From the NCBI RefSeq assembly GCF_022427145.1, contig NZ_JAKSXN010000014.1, forward strand, positions 29,265 through 93,264: a stretch of DNA of 64,000 nucleotides, read 5' to 3'. Shown here one piece after another: positions 42,775 to 52,498 of the stretch. Each line of letters starts with the position of its first letter. Positions within the stretch are counted from its first letter, which is position 1. Source of the stretch: Paenibacillus timonensis. Its GTDB lineage: Bacteria > Bacillota > Bacilli > Paenibacillales > Paenibacillaceae. The translations under genes and the position numbers were made by a program. The notes below the pieces were generated by a model. It saw nothing but the letters and a program-made list of their open reading frames with translations. It was not told the DNA's origin and made no database searches.

Positions 42775-45700
42775 ATGAAGCGTGCGTTACTGAAACGGAT
42801 GGCCGGGCTGATTTCTCTCTCTTTGTTGGCGACGTTGTTCTGGCCGGGGATGCCGATCACCTCCTCGGCCGCCGGAATGGAGGACATTCCGAACGCGGAA
42901 GAGGCTGGAGGGGAACCGATTCAGTTTGTAAGCGAGGACGGCGGTAGCTCGCTTGTGTTCACGGACATTAACGTGGCGCAGGCCCCGCTGGAGGAAAAGG
43001 CCGATTATCTCGCCTTGTTCACGAGCGGCGCGACCGTAACCGGCGCAACGTATGACACCCCTGCGCCAGAGGTGCGGGTTCCGGAGCAACACGTTGCGGT
43101 CGCCGTTGATGCGGAAGGCTTCGTGCAGGAGGTGGTTGGCCCGCAAGACGATCCCCCGACAACCTGGGATGCGGAGCGAATGCTCCCGATTCCGGAAGGA
43201 GGGTATATCGTACTGGCCGGAGGGCACAGCACCTGGGACGAGTCGAGTTTTCGGCCGGCGCTCTATCGGCAGTATCCTGCCGGAGATCGGGTGATGCTGA
43301 TGCGAGCGGGGGTGGAGGTGACCGCGGCGGATTTTCTTCCGCCATCTCCTGCTCCGGAGCCAGAGCCGGAACCCGGGCCCGCTCCAGACCCTACCCCCGG
43401 ACCTGAGCCCGATCCGGAGCCGCAGCTTCCGGAACTTATGATCCTCACGGAGGATCAAACCATCGTGGACATTCCCGTCATTGAAGTAGCCGGGTTTGTA
43501 GCGAATTATGACGCGGAGCTGGATCTAGACGTCACAGTGAATGGGGATCCTGCCGAGTTGTCGGCAGATGGCGTATTTCGCGAGAACGTGTATTTAAGTC
43601 CTGGAGCGAACGCCGTTACGATCCAACTGCTTCAGGCAGGGGAGGAAGTGGCGACGAAGATGATGACGATTATGTATGAACCGGCGGAGAATCAGGACTA
43701 TATCGAGGTCGAGGCGGCACCCAAGGACATCTCGATCGACATCGATGGTCCACGGATCAAGATCGACTACGTCGACAAAGACGTGACGGGCGTGCCGAAT
43801 ATCGTGGCTTTGTTGACCAGAGATTACGGCGGCTCCCTCGTGGTTCCCCAGACGAATGTCGCGGTCCAGGTTGACGCGAGCAATCGGGTCTTGCAGGTCA
43901 TCAATCCTTCGATCAACGGCCAGCCACCCGTATGGACCGGACCCACTCCTCTTGATATACCGGAGGAAGGTTATGTGCTGATGGCGCAAGACAACAGTTA
44001 TGCCGGCAACTACATCAAACGCTTCCTGGCGGAAAACTTCAAGGCTGGAGATATCATCAAGCTGCGCAAGAACGGGGAAGTCGTATCGGTGCGGGATCTG
44101 ATGAGCGGCAACGGCTTGATCGCCCGCCTTCAGCTGAACAATCAGCAGATCTACACCGTACCGGAGGACAACACGGTCCTCTCGGGGATGATCGAGAACA
44201 TCGATAATCCGGCGGCCATCCAACTGCTCGTCAACGGGAGTTCCGTTCCTTTTGATGCGGGGGGATCTTTTAACTATACCTATCCCTTAACTAAAGGCAC
44301 CAACTATATCGAATTGAGGGTGTTGAAGAACGGGATCGAGCAGGACCGGCGGGATCTTGCGGTGTTTGCCCGGGACCATCTCGCCGCGGACAAAGAAGTC
44401 ATTTTATGGGTAGATCAAGCCTCCAACGCGAAAAAGTTCCAGACGAGCGAGCAAGTGCGGGCTTTTCTTCAAAAAGCCAAAGACAGCGGGGTGACCTCCA
44501 TCGCCTTCGATGTGAAAGGCGTTGAAGGGTACGTCTCGTACAAGAAGAACGACTTGACCGGAAGGCCTTACGTCAGCGAAATCCAAGCTCCCGAAAAGGC
44601 GGGGGCCAGCCCCAACCTGGATTTGCTCCAGGAGTTCATCGATCATGGCCATGCCCTGGGGCTGGAGATTCATGCTGCCGTTAACGTATTTGCCGAAGGA
44701 TCGATCGCCCATAACGAGTTCGCCGTACTGAATGACCACCTGGATTGGGAGGAGCGCGTGCATTACGCAGAGAATAACGGCGAAATCAAACGGCTGCGGG
44801 AAAGTGCGAAGCAGGGCTTGGTGGCTTTCGTGAATCCGGCGAACGATGAAGTGCGCGAATACCAGCTCAAGACGTTTGAGGAAATCATCAAAAATTATGA
44901 CGTGGACGGCGTGGTGCACGACCGGGGGCGGTACGACAATGAAGGCGCGGACTTCAGCGAGGAGACGAGGGTCAAGTTCGAACAGTTTTTGCTCCAGCGC
45001 GGCAAGACGTTGAGCCAGTGGCCGAATGATATTTTCTATTATGAAAATAACGCCAGAGTGGATGGTCCGCTCATTCAGGATTGGTGGGAGTTCCGGTCGA
45101 GCGTGATCCAGAGCTTCTTCGGCGAAGTGAAAGCGCTGGTGGACTCCTATGAAGCTCAAACGGGAAGAACCATCAAGGTATCTTCCTATGTCGGTTCTTG
45201 GTATGAGACGTATTACCTGAACGGGGTGAACTGGGGAAGCAAGAACTTCCGCATCCATCCCTCCCTGGGCTTGCCGGTCGAGTCCGTATATACACCGGAG
45301 TATTACGATACCGGTTATATCGAATACCTGGACTTTCTGATGATCGGCGCCTACCAGACGACCAGTCAAGAAATCCAGAAGTACATTACTCTCGGCAACA
45401 TCGTGACGAATGGAGAAATTCCGCTGTATGCGGGAATCGCGCTAAATAATGTGCAGCTTCCTGCCGTTCAGCGCGAGGTATTCCAAGCGGGCTTGAAAAC
45501 GACCAACGGGCTGATGCTGTTCGACGCTTCCCAGATTAACTGGGCGATTGCCAAGGCGGCGCTGCAGGACCGTGAATGGGTGAAGGATTACCAGCTTGGC
45601 ATGAGCTTGCCCGACAGCGCCGATACGTTCCTGGAAGGTCATTATTACAACGTGAACCGGGTGGAAGGCAACATTAACGTGATGACGGAAGCTTTCGGAA

Positions 45701-47505
45701 CAACGACCGGCACGAACCGTTTTGGCGTCGAGGTGGTCGTAAACAACACGGGGGAAGTGACCCGCGTGGTCAACCGGAAGCAAGCCATCAACTGGAGCTG
45801 GGGAGCTCCGGAAGAGAACAACAGCGTGATTCCGCCAGGCGGTTTCGTCATCTCGACGATCGACCCTTCGGGCACGAGAACGAACCGGCAGCTCGTGGCG
45901 AATGCTTACGAGGTGGGAGATCAGGTTCGCGCGGCGGTATTAAGCGGCCTGATGGACGATGAGTTGCGAGAGACACGGGACAGCCATTATCAGTTGGAAG
46001 GGACGGTCGAAGTGCTTGGGCCCGGGTCGCCTTCCGTCAAAGTGAACGGAGAGCCGGCTTCCATCTCCCCAACCGGGACTTTTACGGCGAGCGTTCCGTT
46101 AACGACGGGAATCAACTTCGTCCAAGTGGATGTGTACGTCGATGAGCTGAAGACGAATAGCGAATCGGTACAAATCATTCGCACGTCCACCGGGGATGGC
46201 GGCTCCAATCCAGGCCAACCGGGGTCGCCGGGCGGCGGCGGTTCACCGTCCACGCCAACTCAACCCGCGAAACCGGAACGGTTAAGCGTCCAGAAGAAAA
46301 CAGCGGAGAACGGGCAGCACCTCGTTGACCTCAAAGCCGATTTGACGCGGATGCTTGAGGAGGTGAAGAGTCTTCGCGAGAAGCCGGCGCAATCGCAGCA
46401 GCTGCAATACAGCTTTAACGAAACTTCCGACGTTATCACCCTGCATCTGCCGATCCAGGGGTTGGAGGCGGCAGTGAAGGAGTTGCCGAATGGCGTCATC
46501 CTCCTAGAGTCTTCGTTAGGAAGGTTGGAGTTGCCTGTGAAGGCGCTGAATGAATCCCTGAGCCAGAGAGGGGCGGCGGATCGCTTGCAGATTCGCATAG
46601 GCCTTCCCGTGAAGGCGCAGGAAGACCGGCTCAACGAGTTGTTGCCGGAGCCGGCCGAACGGCTTGGATCGTTACTGGAGATCTCCTTGTTCTGGGGACA
46701 GGGCGACTCCTTGACTGCCCTGCCTGCCTTTAAGGGAGCGGATGCCAAGCTGACGACCGCGCCGCTGACCGGAGCCGTAGATGCCGATACAACGACCGTT
46801 CTGCTTCTGGAACCTTCCCTGAACCGCTATGCGTTCGTGCCTGCGGTGATCCAGCAGGAAGGCGGAAAGGCCCGGATGACGTTCCGGCTGAAGGATAGCG
46901 GTACTTATGCGGCGATTTCGCACCGGAAGACCTTTACGGACATGAGCGGTCACTGGGCTGCGGACGAGGTGGCGATGTTGGCCTCCAAAACGGTCGCCCA
47001 GGGCACCTCCGACACGGAATTCAGTCCCCATGCTCCGATCACGAGAGTCCAATTTACCGCCATGCTCGTCCGCGCCCTCGGACTAACGGGACAGGGGCGT
47101 GACTTTAGCACGAGCATCACGTTCACGGATGTAAGCTCCGATGCGTGGTATGCGGGCGCGGTATCGACGGCGGTGGAACACGGGTTGATTGAAGGTTTTG
47201 ATGGCGGGAAGTTCCGTCCGAACGAGCAAATGACGCGGGAACAGATGAGCGTGCTGTTGGTTCGAGCCTTGAAGCTGGCAGGCACGGAGGTAGCCCCTGG
47301 AAATCCCGATTCCATGCTGGTAGGGTTCGAGGATCGCAGCCATATTGGAAGCTGGGCTGAAGAAGCCGTTGCAACCGCGGTGGATTTGGGCTTAATGAAG
47401 GGGCGCGGGGACGGGGTGTTCGCTCCCGAGGCCTCGTCCACCCGTGCGGAAGCGGCGGCGGTTCTCGCCCGAATGCTGCGGCTGGCGGGGCTGATCAATC
47501 CATAA
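42775..47505 (+). CDS. Large SLH-anchored cell-surface protein with GHL10-like domain
   Basis: A 1576-aa exported protein. The signal peptide covers about residues 1-33. Two modules, each a 110-residue beta domain followed by an Ig-like domain, span about 60-310 and 335-535; between the parts of the first is a Pro/Glu/Asp linker (about 190-222). A GHL10-like TIM barrel (about 540-940) contains GVTSIAFDVKGVEGYVSY and DVDGVVHDRGRYDN. A third copy of the beta/Ig module follows (about 960-1140), then a Gly/Pro linker, a 200-residue region and three SLH repeats (about 1385-1572; SGHWAADEVAM, WYAGAVSTAVEHGLI, IGSWAEEAVATAVDLGLM). It probably sits in the S-layer and handles glycans for the upstream importer. 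AAGGGGGG precedes the ATG. Confidence 0.85.
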   Translation: MKRALLKRMAGLISLSLLATLFWPGMPITSSAAGMEDIPNAEEAGGEPIQFVSEDGGSSLVFTDINVAQAPLEEKADYLALFTSGATVTGATYDTPAPEVRVPEQHVAVAVDAEGFVQEVVGPQDDPPTTWDAERMLPIPEGGYIVLAGGHSTWDESSFRPALYRQYPAGDRVMLMRAGVEVTAADFLPPSPAPEPEPEPGPAPDPTPGPEPDPEPQLPELMILTEDQTIVDIPVIEVAGFVANYDAELDLDVTVNGDPAELSADGVFRENVYLSPGANAVTIQLLQAGEEVATKMMTIMYEPAENQDYIEVEAAPKDISIDIDGPRIKIDYVDKDVTGVPNIVALLTRDYGGSLVVPQTNVAVQVDASNRVLQVINPSINGQPPVWTGPTPLDIPEEGYVLMAQDNSYAGNYIKRFLAENFKAGDIIKLRKNGEVVSVRDLMSGNGLIARLQLNNQQIYTVPEDNTVLSGMIENIDNPAAIQLLVNGSSVPFDAGGSFNYTYPLTKGTNYIELRVLKNGIEQDRRDLAVFARDHLAADKEVILWVDQASNAKKFQTSEQVRAFLQKAKDSGVTSIAFDVKGVEGYVSYKKNDLTGRPYVSEIQAPEKAGASPNLDLLQEFIDHGHALGLEIHAAVNVFAEGSIAHNEFAVLNDHLDWEERVHYAENNGEIKRLRESAKQGLVAFVNPANDEVREYQLKTFEEIIKNYDVDGVVHDRGRYDNEGADFSEETRVKFEQFLLQRGKTLSQWPNDIFYYENNARVDGPLIQDWWEFRSSVIQSFFGEVKALVDSYEAQTGRTIKVSSYVGSWYETYYLNGVNWGSKNFRIHPSLGLPVESVYTPEYYDTGYIEYLDFLMIGAYQTTSQEIQKYITLGNIVTNGEIPLYAGIALNNVQLPAVQREVFQAGLKTTNGLMLFDASQINWAIAKAALQDREWVKDYQLGMSLPDSADTFLEGHYYNVNRVEGNINVMTEAFGTTTGTNRFGVEVVVNNTGEVTRVVNRKQAINWSWGAPEENNSVIPPGGFVISTIDPSGTRTNRQLVANAYEVGDQVRAAVLSGLMDDELRETRDSHYQLEGTVEVLGPGSPSVKVNGEPASISPTGTFTASVPLTTGINFVQVDVYVDELKTNSESVQIIRTSTGDGGSNPGQPGSPGGGGSPSTPTQPAKPERLSVQKKTAENGQHLVDLKADLTRMLEEVKSLREKPAQSQQLQYSFNETSDVITLHLPIQGLEAAVKELPNGVILLESSLGRLELPVKALNESLSQRGAADRLQIRIGLPVKAQEDRLNELLPEPAERLGSLLEISLFWGQGDSLTALPAFKGADAKLTTAPLTGAVDADTTTVLLLEPSLNRYAFVPAVIQQEGGKARMTFRLKDSGTYAAISHRKTFTDMSGHWAADEVAMLASKTVAQGTSDTEFSPHAPITRVQFTAMLVRALGLTGQGRDFSTSITFTDVSSDAWYAGAVSTAVEHGLIEGFDGGKFRPNEQMTREQMSVLLVRALKLAGTEVAPGNPDSMLVGFEDRSHIGSWAEEAVATAVDLGLMKGRGDGVFAPEASSTRAEAAAVLARMLRLAGLINP

Positions 47506-47537
47506 GCGAGTTTGGAGAGTTCTACGGGAAACGTAAA

Positions 47538-47584
47538 ATGCCAGCCTGCGGATGAAGTCATCCGGAGGCTGGCATGATTTTTTT
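47538..47584. terminator. Bidirectional rho-independent terminator
   Basis: ATGCCAGCCT (47538-47547) pairs with AGGCTGGCAT (47566-47575), with an inner CGGATGA/TCATCCG stem; a T-tract follows at 47578-47584. It lies between convergent genes. Confidence 0.85.
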
Positions 47585-47588
47585 CGGA

Positions 47589-49166
47589 TTAGACCGGACG
47601 AAGCTTCGGCCATTGCAATTCAATCCCTTGATCGAGGAGCCGCTGCTGAAAGTCGGATAAGGTTTCTTCATGATTGCGTACATCCGTAGGAAAGAGGTTG
47701 CGGTCCAAGCAGAAGCTGGCGCAATGCCCCGCTGCTTCGCCGATGTTCCATTCCACGGGATGAAGACGGTAGCAGCCGTTCGTGATATGGGTGACTCCGA
47801 TGTTTTTGCCCGCCGCCAACACGTTCTTGACCCGTTTCGGGATCAAGCTGCCAAGCGGAATTTGAAAAGGCAAGGAGGAAATATCGATATACGGCTGGTT
47901 ACCCGTGCTCGGATGCAGATCGATGCGGTAACAGCCGACTCCGACGGAATCCGGGAACCACTCGGCTACGCCGTCCGGCCGGGAGGCCGTGGCGACATGC
48001 TGCTCCAGCACCGTGAACTCCGCTTGAATCCTTCTCGACTCGCGGATATAGGGAGCCATGGCCAACCCGTCTTCCGTTCCGACGACGTCTCGGCGCAGAC
48101 GCAGACCCGGGTAGCCTTGCCCGCCGTCGGGACGGGGAGCCTCGGTTTGCAGCCAATACAAGAGCGACAAGCTCAGCTGTTTGGCTTGGTGCAGATGATG
48201 CGCGGCTTCCTTCTCCGGAACGTCGATAATGGAGCCTAGCCAATAGTCGTTCTGCGGCCAGTTGATCAGGGAGAGCGGACGAAAGCCGAAACGGTTGTCG
48301 AAATGGGCCGGATCGAGGATTTGCCGGTATTGAAACAGCGGGAATTTGCCCCCGTGCCCCGGAAAAATTTCATATTCGACCGGCTCGTTCGTGGATGGCC
48401 TCACGCCGGTCAAGCTTAACAGCCGATCCGGCCAGAAATCGGGCTTATACGGTCGCCAGAAATCGTACATCTCGGGTTTGTCGATGAGATGCTCTTCTCC
48501 CTCCGCGTAATCTACGGCGAAGCAATAAGTAAAGCCCTGGATGTCCTGTGGCGCGGGGTCTCCGTCCACCGCATGGGGTTCGCCGGTCTGCGCTTTGGAC
48601 TCCGCTCCGGTCACGTATTCGATGCCGGCTATCGGAAGCAAATCGCCAAGCTCGGTGGCATCGATAAAAAACGGGGCCTGAAGCACGAGCTCATCTCCGG
48701 TGCTAAGATGACGCACCGTTACGCTGCTCACCACGTCCCCGGCGGATTCGGCTTGTTGGATTCGATAGTTGAACAGAATCGTCAACCTACCGCTGTGAAT
48801 GTACGGAGCCAACATCTGCCGCAGCACGGCCAAGCCGACGCGCGGATCATGACTGATCCGGCTGACGATGCCGCTGCCGGGATTGAGCCCGGGCTGGTTC
48901 CTTGCCGCCGGCGTCATCGGAAAATGTTCCCGATAATAGTGGCGGACGCCTTCGCGGAAATTCCGGTACGTTCTCGTACAACCAAAATGCTCGATCCAGG
49001 GGTGCTCATCGGGCGGAACGGCCTGGCTGGTGAGCTGTCCGCCGATCCAGAGCGTCTCCTCCGTCATGATGACGGTTTTGCCCGAAGCCGCAGCGGCCAG
49101 GGCCGCGGCGGTTCCTCCGGTTCCGCCCCCGAGAATCACGATATCGGCCTGCATTTCGCGTTTCAT
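47589..49166 (-). CDS. FAD-dependent oxidoreductase (FAD_oxidored family)
   Basis: A 525-aa flavoprotein. VILGGGTGGTAAALAAAA (residues about 10-27) is the dinucleotide-binding motif, and the PFFIDATELGDLL and VKNVLAAGKNIGVTHI segments are hallmarks of the FAD-dependent oxidoreductases common in polysaccharide-use loci of Paenibacillaceae and Bacteroidetes. No export signal. AAAGGAG precedes the ATG at 49166. The substrate is unknown; oxidation of a sugar or a derived alcohol is the usual guess. It is divergent from a Gfo/Idh gene across 231 bp. Confidence 0.88.
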   Translation of the reverse strand: MKREMQADIVILGGGTGGTAAALAAAASGKTVIMTEETLWIGGQLTSQAVPPDEHPWIEHFGCTRTYRNFREGVRHYYREHFPMTPAARNQPGLNPGSGIVSRISHDPRVGLAVLRQMLAPYIHSGRLTILFNYRIQQAESAGDVVSSVTVRHLSTGDELVLQAPFFIDATELGDLLPIAGIEYVTGAESKAQTGEPHAVDGDPAPQDIQGFTYCFAVDYAEGEEHLIDKPEMYDFWRPYKPDFWPDRLLSLTGVRPSTNEPVEYEIFPGHGGKFPLFQYRQILDPAHFDNRFGFRPLSLINWPQNDYWLGSIIDVPEKEAAHHLHQAKQLSLSLLYWLQTEAPRPDGGQGYPGLRLRRDVVGTEDGLAMAPYIRESRRIQAEFTVLEQHVATASRPDGVAEWFPDSVGVGCYRIDLHPSTGNQPYIDISSLPFQIPLGSLIPKRVKNVLAAGKNIGVTHITNGCYRLHPVEWNIGEAAGHCASFCLDRNLFPTDVRNHEETLSDFQQRLLDQGIELQWPKLRPV

Positions 49167-49397
49167 CGCATGGTTTCTCCTTTTGGCTTGGATTTAAGAG
49201 TTTGGCGTCAGGTTGCCTATGATTGCATTCATTGTAAAGGGTTCGGCACGAGAACGGTACGGGAGGCGGGTGACCTTTTATGGTAATCTGATGTGCATTC
49301 GCCCTCAGCCTCATTCCAATTCGCGCCTGATCTGGTATGCTAGGAATCATCATAGACTTTCTTGAAGCGACTATTTCACGTTGTAGGAGGTAAGCCG

Positions 49398-50459
49398 ATG
49401 AACCAAATAACCATTGCCGTGATTGGCTGCGGCACGATTGCGAACCACGCCCATATCCCGTCCTACTTAGCTCATAAGCAGGTGAAAATCAAGTACTTTT
49501 GCGACATCCTGATGGACCGGGCGGAGGCGGCCGTCGTTAAATACGAATGCGGTCAGGCCATCACGGATTACCGGCAGATCGTTGAAGATCCGGAGGTCGA
49601 TGCGGTATCCATTTGTACGCCGAACGCTTCGCACGCTTCCATCGCCATTGAATGCCTGCGGGCAGGCAAGCATGTCCTGTGCGAAAAACCGGCAGCCCGC
49701 ACTTACGCCGAAGCCCTGGAGATGCAGAAGGTTCAGCATGAGACGGGTAAAATTCTGAATATCGGGGTGGTCAACCGGTACAACGAAAGCGTCAACCGCA
49801 TCAAAAAAATGATTCAAAACGGCGAGCTCGGCGAGCTTTATCATGTGTATGCCAGCTTCCGCTCGCACCGGTCGATTCCGGGATTGGGCGGCGCTTTCAC
49901 CACGAAAGCCATCGCCGGCGGCGGCGCGCTGATCGATTGGGGCGTTCATTTCCTCGACATCGTCATGTATTGCGCGGGGGATCCAAAGCCCAAAACTGTC
50001 ACGGGCCAGGCCTACTCCAAGCTGGGGAAAGACATGGCCAACTATACGTACCTCAAAATGTGGGCGGGCCCGCCGGACTATAGCGGCACCTATGATGTCG
50101 ACGATTTCGTGACCGCGCTGATCCGCACCGAAGGCCCCACCATCTCCTTGAACGGAGCCTGGGCCCAGAACATCGGGGTCGAGGAGATGTTTATCGACTT
50201 CCTGGGCGACAAGGGCGGCATCCGGTTGAACTATGGCGGGGACTTCACCTTCTATACGGCGACAGACGGCGCTTTGACCGAAACGACGCCGAAATTCACC
50301 TCCGGCAATATGTATCAACAGGAAATCGACGGCTTTCTGGAGTGCATCCAAACGGGAGAGAAGCAGCCCTCGCATATCGACACCGTCATCCTGTCCTCCC
50401 GAATCATCCAAGCCATCTATGATTCGTCCGACAAGGGGGAGGAAATCGCCATCCCATGA
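49398..50459 (+). CDS. Gfo/Idh/MocA family oxidoreductase
   Basis: A 353-aa NAD(P)-dependent dehydrogenase. The Rossmann motif is AVIGCGTIANHAHIP, the EKP motif is in HVLCEKPAARTY (about residues 93-104), and GGGALIDWGVHFLDIVMYC holds the conserved Asp and His of the active site. TAGGAGGT precedes the ATG; earlier in-frame codons have no site. Two genes of this superfamily are coupled here (overlap of four bases), suggesting two linked redox steps or a heteromeric enzyme. It probably acts on the sugar imported by the upstream transporter. Confidence 0.92.
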   Translation: MNQITIAVIGCGTIANHAHIPSYLAHKQVKIKYFCDILMDRAEAAVVKYECGQAITDYRQIVEDPEVDAVSICTPNASHASIAIECLRAGKHVLCEKPAARTYAEALEMQKVQHETGKILNIGVVNRYNESVNRIKKMIQNGELGELYHVYASFRSHRSIPGLGGAFTTKAIAGGGALIDWGVHFLDIVMYCAGDPKPKTVTGQAYSKLGKDMANYTYLKMWAGPPDYSGTYDVDDFVTALIRTEGPTISLNGAWAQNIGVEEMFIDFLGDKGGIRLNYGGDFTFYTATDGALTETTPKFTSGNMYQQEIDGFLECIQTGEKQPSHIDTVILSSRIIQAIYDSSDKGEEIAIP

Positions 50460-51298
50460 AAAAAATCGGGTTTATCGACCTGCATCTGGACCAGTTTCAC
50501 GCCAACAAATATCCTGGTTGGATCGAGCAGGCTACCGCCGGCGCCATGAAGGTGACGTATGCGTATGGGAAAAGGGACAAGGAGAACGGACGCACAAACG
50601 AGGCTTGGAGCAAGGATAATGGAATCGAATTGCTGCCGTCCATCCAAGACGTTGTCGAGCGAAGCGACTACTTGATCGTGTTGTCTCCCGACAACCCGGA
50701 AGTTCACGAGGAATTGTCGCAGCTGCCGCTCCGGTCAGGCAAGCCGACCTACATCGACAAGACGTTTGCTCCGGACCGGGACACGGCGGTTCGCCTCTTC
50801 GAGTTGGCCGTGAAGCACGGAACGCCGATGTATTCGACGTCCGCGCTCCGTTTTGCCAGCGAATATGCGGAGATCGACCCGGCAGGAATTCAAACGATCA
50901 GCAGCTGGGGGCCGGGCGCTTTCTCCAACTATTCGATCCATCAAATCGAGCCCATCGTGAGCCTGATGGGAGCGGATCCGCAGCGCGTAATGTATACCGG
51001 AACGGCGGATTCGCCCGCGCTTCTCATCGATTTCTGGGAAGGCCGCCGCGCTACGATCCACCACTTGGGGGACAACTGCCCTTTTACGCTTGGCATCAAA
51101 TACGGCAATGGAAACTTTGCGCAAGCCTCTGCGGTCTCCAATTTCTTTGAGCCGTTCATCCGGAACCTGGTAACGTTCTTCGAAACCGGTCAGCCGGCGG
51201 TCGATCCGGCGGAAACCGTAGCCGTAATCACCCTGATCGAGCACGGGAAGAAGGCGGCGGAAACGCCGGAAACATGGGTAAATCTGCCGTCTTCGTGA
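50456..51298 (+). CDS. Divergent Gfo/Idh-like protein
   Basis: A 280-aa protein related to Gfo/Idh/MocA dehydrogenases but unusual at key sites. The N-terminal strand reads KKIGFIDLHLDQFHANKYPG, so the glycine-rich GxGxxG loop is absent. The EKP position reads YIDKTFAP (DKTF). It is also shorter than the usual 330-390 aa. The remaining fold (YLIVLSPDNPEVHEE, SALRFASEYAEID, FFEPFIRNLVTFFETG) is recognisable. It may be a catalytically altered partner of the preceding enzyme, with which it overlaps by four bases. Confidence 0.75.
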   Translation: MKKIGFIDLHLDQFHANKYPGWIEQATAGAMKVTYAYGKRDKENGRTNEAWSKDNGIELLPSIQDVVERSDYLIVLSPDNPEVHEELSQLPLRSGKPTYIDKTFAPDRDTAVRLFELAVKHGTPMYSTSALRFASEYAEIDPAGIQTISSWGPGAFSNYSIHQIEPIVSLMGADPQRVMYTGTADSPALLIDFWEGRRATIHHLGDNCPFTLGIKYGNGNFAQASAVSNFFEPFIRNLVTFFETGQPAVDPAETVAVITLIEHGKKAAETPETWVNLPSS

Positions 51299-51316
51299 TC
51301 GTTGAACTGAATCTCA

Positions 51317-51345
51317 AACCCACCTTCGCTTGAGGGTGGGTTTTT
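51317..51345 (+). terminator. Rho-independent terminator
   Basis: AACCCACC (51317-51324) pairs with GGTGGGTT (51335-51342), followed by a TTTTT run. It closes the second carbohydrate locus. Confidence 0.85.
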
Positions 51346-51418
51346 ATGTAAAAATGTCATTGTCGGTTTGCTTTCCCAACGGGATAATGAGGGGAATAAT
51401 CCTAGGGAGGACAAGACA

Positions 51419-51889
51419 ATGAGAATTCGAGAAGCAACAATGGAAGATATCGAAGGCATCCAAAAGCTTTATTGGGAGCTGGATACGGACGCCGTGTTCT
51501 ACCAACCTTCCAGGTTCGTACGTACGGAACGGCCCGTTGGTTTTCTCATCGACACGATCAACGATGCAAAATCAGCGATTCTGGTCGTGGAAGATGAAGA
51601 TGAAAGGAAATTGATGGGTTTCTCCTTGCTGCAAGAGAAGGAAACGCCGAAAATCAGCTGCCTCCAAGAGAAAAAGTATGTTTACGTCCTGGATATCGTC
51701 ATCTCCGAGGAGGATAGAAACCGCGGTTTGGGATCGAAGTTGCTGGAGTCGTCCAAGGACTGGGGGAAGCGGCGAGGCCTGGATTTCTTAAGATTGTCGG
51801 TGTTTGAGGAGAATTCCAAAGGAATCCGGTTTTACGAAAACAACGGCCTAACCGCTACGATGAGAACGATGGAATGTGATTTATGCTAG
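51419..51889 (+). CDS. GNAT family N-acetyltransferase
   Basis: A 156-aa GNAT. YVLDIVISEEDRNRGLGSKLLE is motif A with the RNRGLG acetyl-CoA loop, and SKGIRFYENNGLTA is motif B. The start ATG follows AGGGAGGACAAGACA. The acceptor substrate is unknown. The next gene starts 37 bp after its stop. Confidence 0.87.
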   Translation: MRIREATMEDIEGIQKLYWELDTDAVFYQPSRFVRTERPVGFLIDTINDAKSAILVVEDEDERKLMGFSLLQEKETPKISCLQEKKYVYVLDIVISEEDRNRGLGSKLLESSKDWGKRRGLDFLRLSVFEENSKGIRFYENNGLTATMRTMECDLC

Positions 51890-51926
51890 GGATAAGTTAA
51901 CAAAGCACTTGGAAGAAGGAGATTGC

Positions 51927-52475
51927 GTGTCCGGAGCTTATATGTTATATCACTATTTTGAGAAGGACCTCGGACCGTTTCGGAATCTCTCAAGCCTGCC
52001 GGTAGAGCGTGCTTTGGAAGTATCCGAGCAAATCAGGCAGGAAGGCAAATCATTTGCCAGCCGAAGGTCGGCCGAGTACATGTTGATTCGAAAGGAACTC
52101 GAACAAACCGCAAGAGAACGATTTATCGTAAAAGGGGGCCAACCCCAAAATGCATATCCGCATTATATGACGCTGGAGTCCTGCGATTGGCTGAAGACAT
52201 GGTATACTCGGCCGGATTGGATTCGGATCAACTGGGATGAATTCCAGGAAACCTCAATCAGTTTTACTTACGGCGATCTTTTCCCGACCATGAGGTATCA
52301 GGAGGATAAGCCGTACCGGAGACAAGTCTACACCAAGCGAGAAATCGTCGAAGTCATCGCGGAATACGGTTTGCCGCAGGTGTGGAACAGGCTCGGAGAT
52401 CATGGGCCGGAACGATACATCGAGGTCCAAATTTGGGATGACGAAGTGCTGCGGAGATTTATGCCTAACGATTAG
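51927..52475 (+). CDS. Conserved-looking hypothetical protein
   Basis: A 182-aa soluble protein (GTG 51927, with AAGGAG 5 bp upstream; the same frame is open from GTG 51876). It begins MSGAYMLYHYFEKDLGPF, continues with SFASRRSAEYMLIRKELEQTARERF and FPTMRYQEDKPYRRQVYTK, and ends in a charged tail. The residue distribution suggests an alpha/beta fold without membrane segments. I recall nothing certain about its function. It sits between two GNAT genes and is probably co-transcribed with both. Confidence 0.6.
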   Translation: MSGAYMLYHYFEKDLGPFRNLSSLPVERALEVSEQIRQEGKSFASRRSAEYMLIRKELEQTARERFIVKGGQPQNAYPHYMTLESCDWLKTWYTRPDWIRINWDEFQETSISFTYGDLFPTMRYQEDKPYRRQVYTKREIVEVIAEYGLPQVWNRLGDHGPERYIEVQIWDDEVLRRFMPND

Positions 52476-52498
52476 AGCAGGTAGAGCGGGGGTTATCT

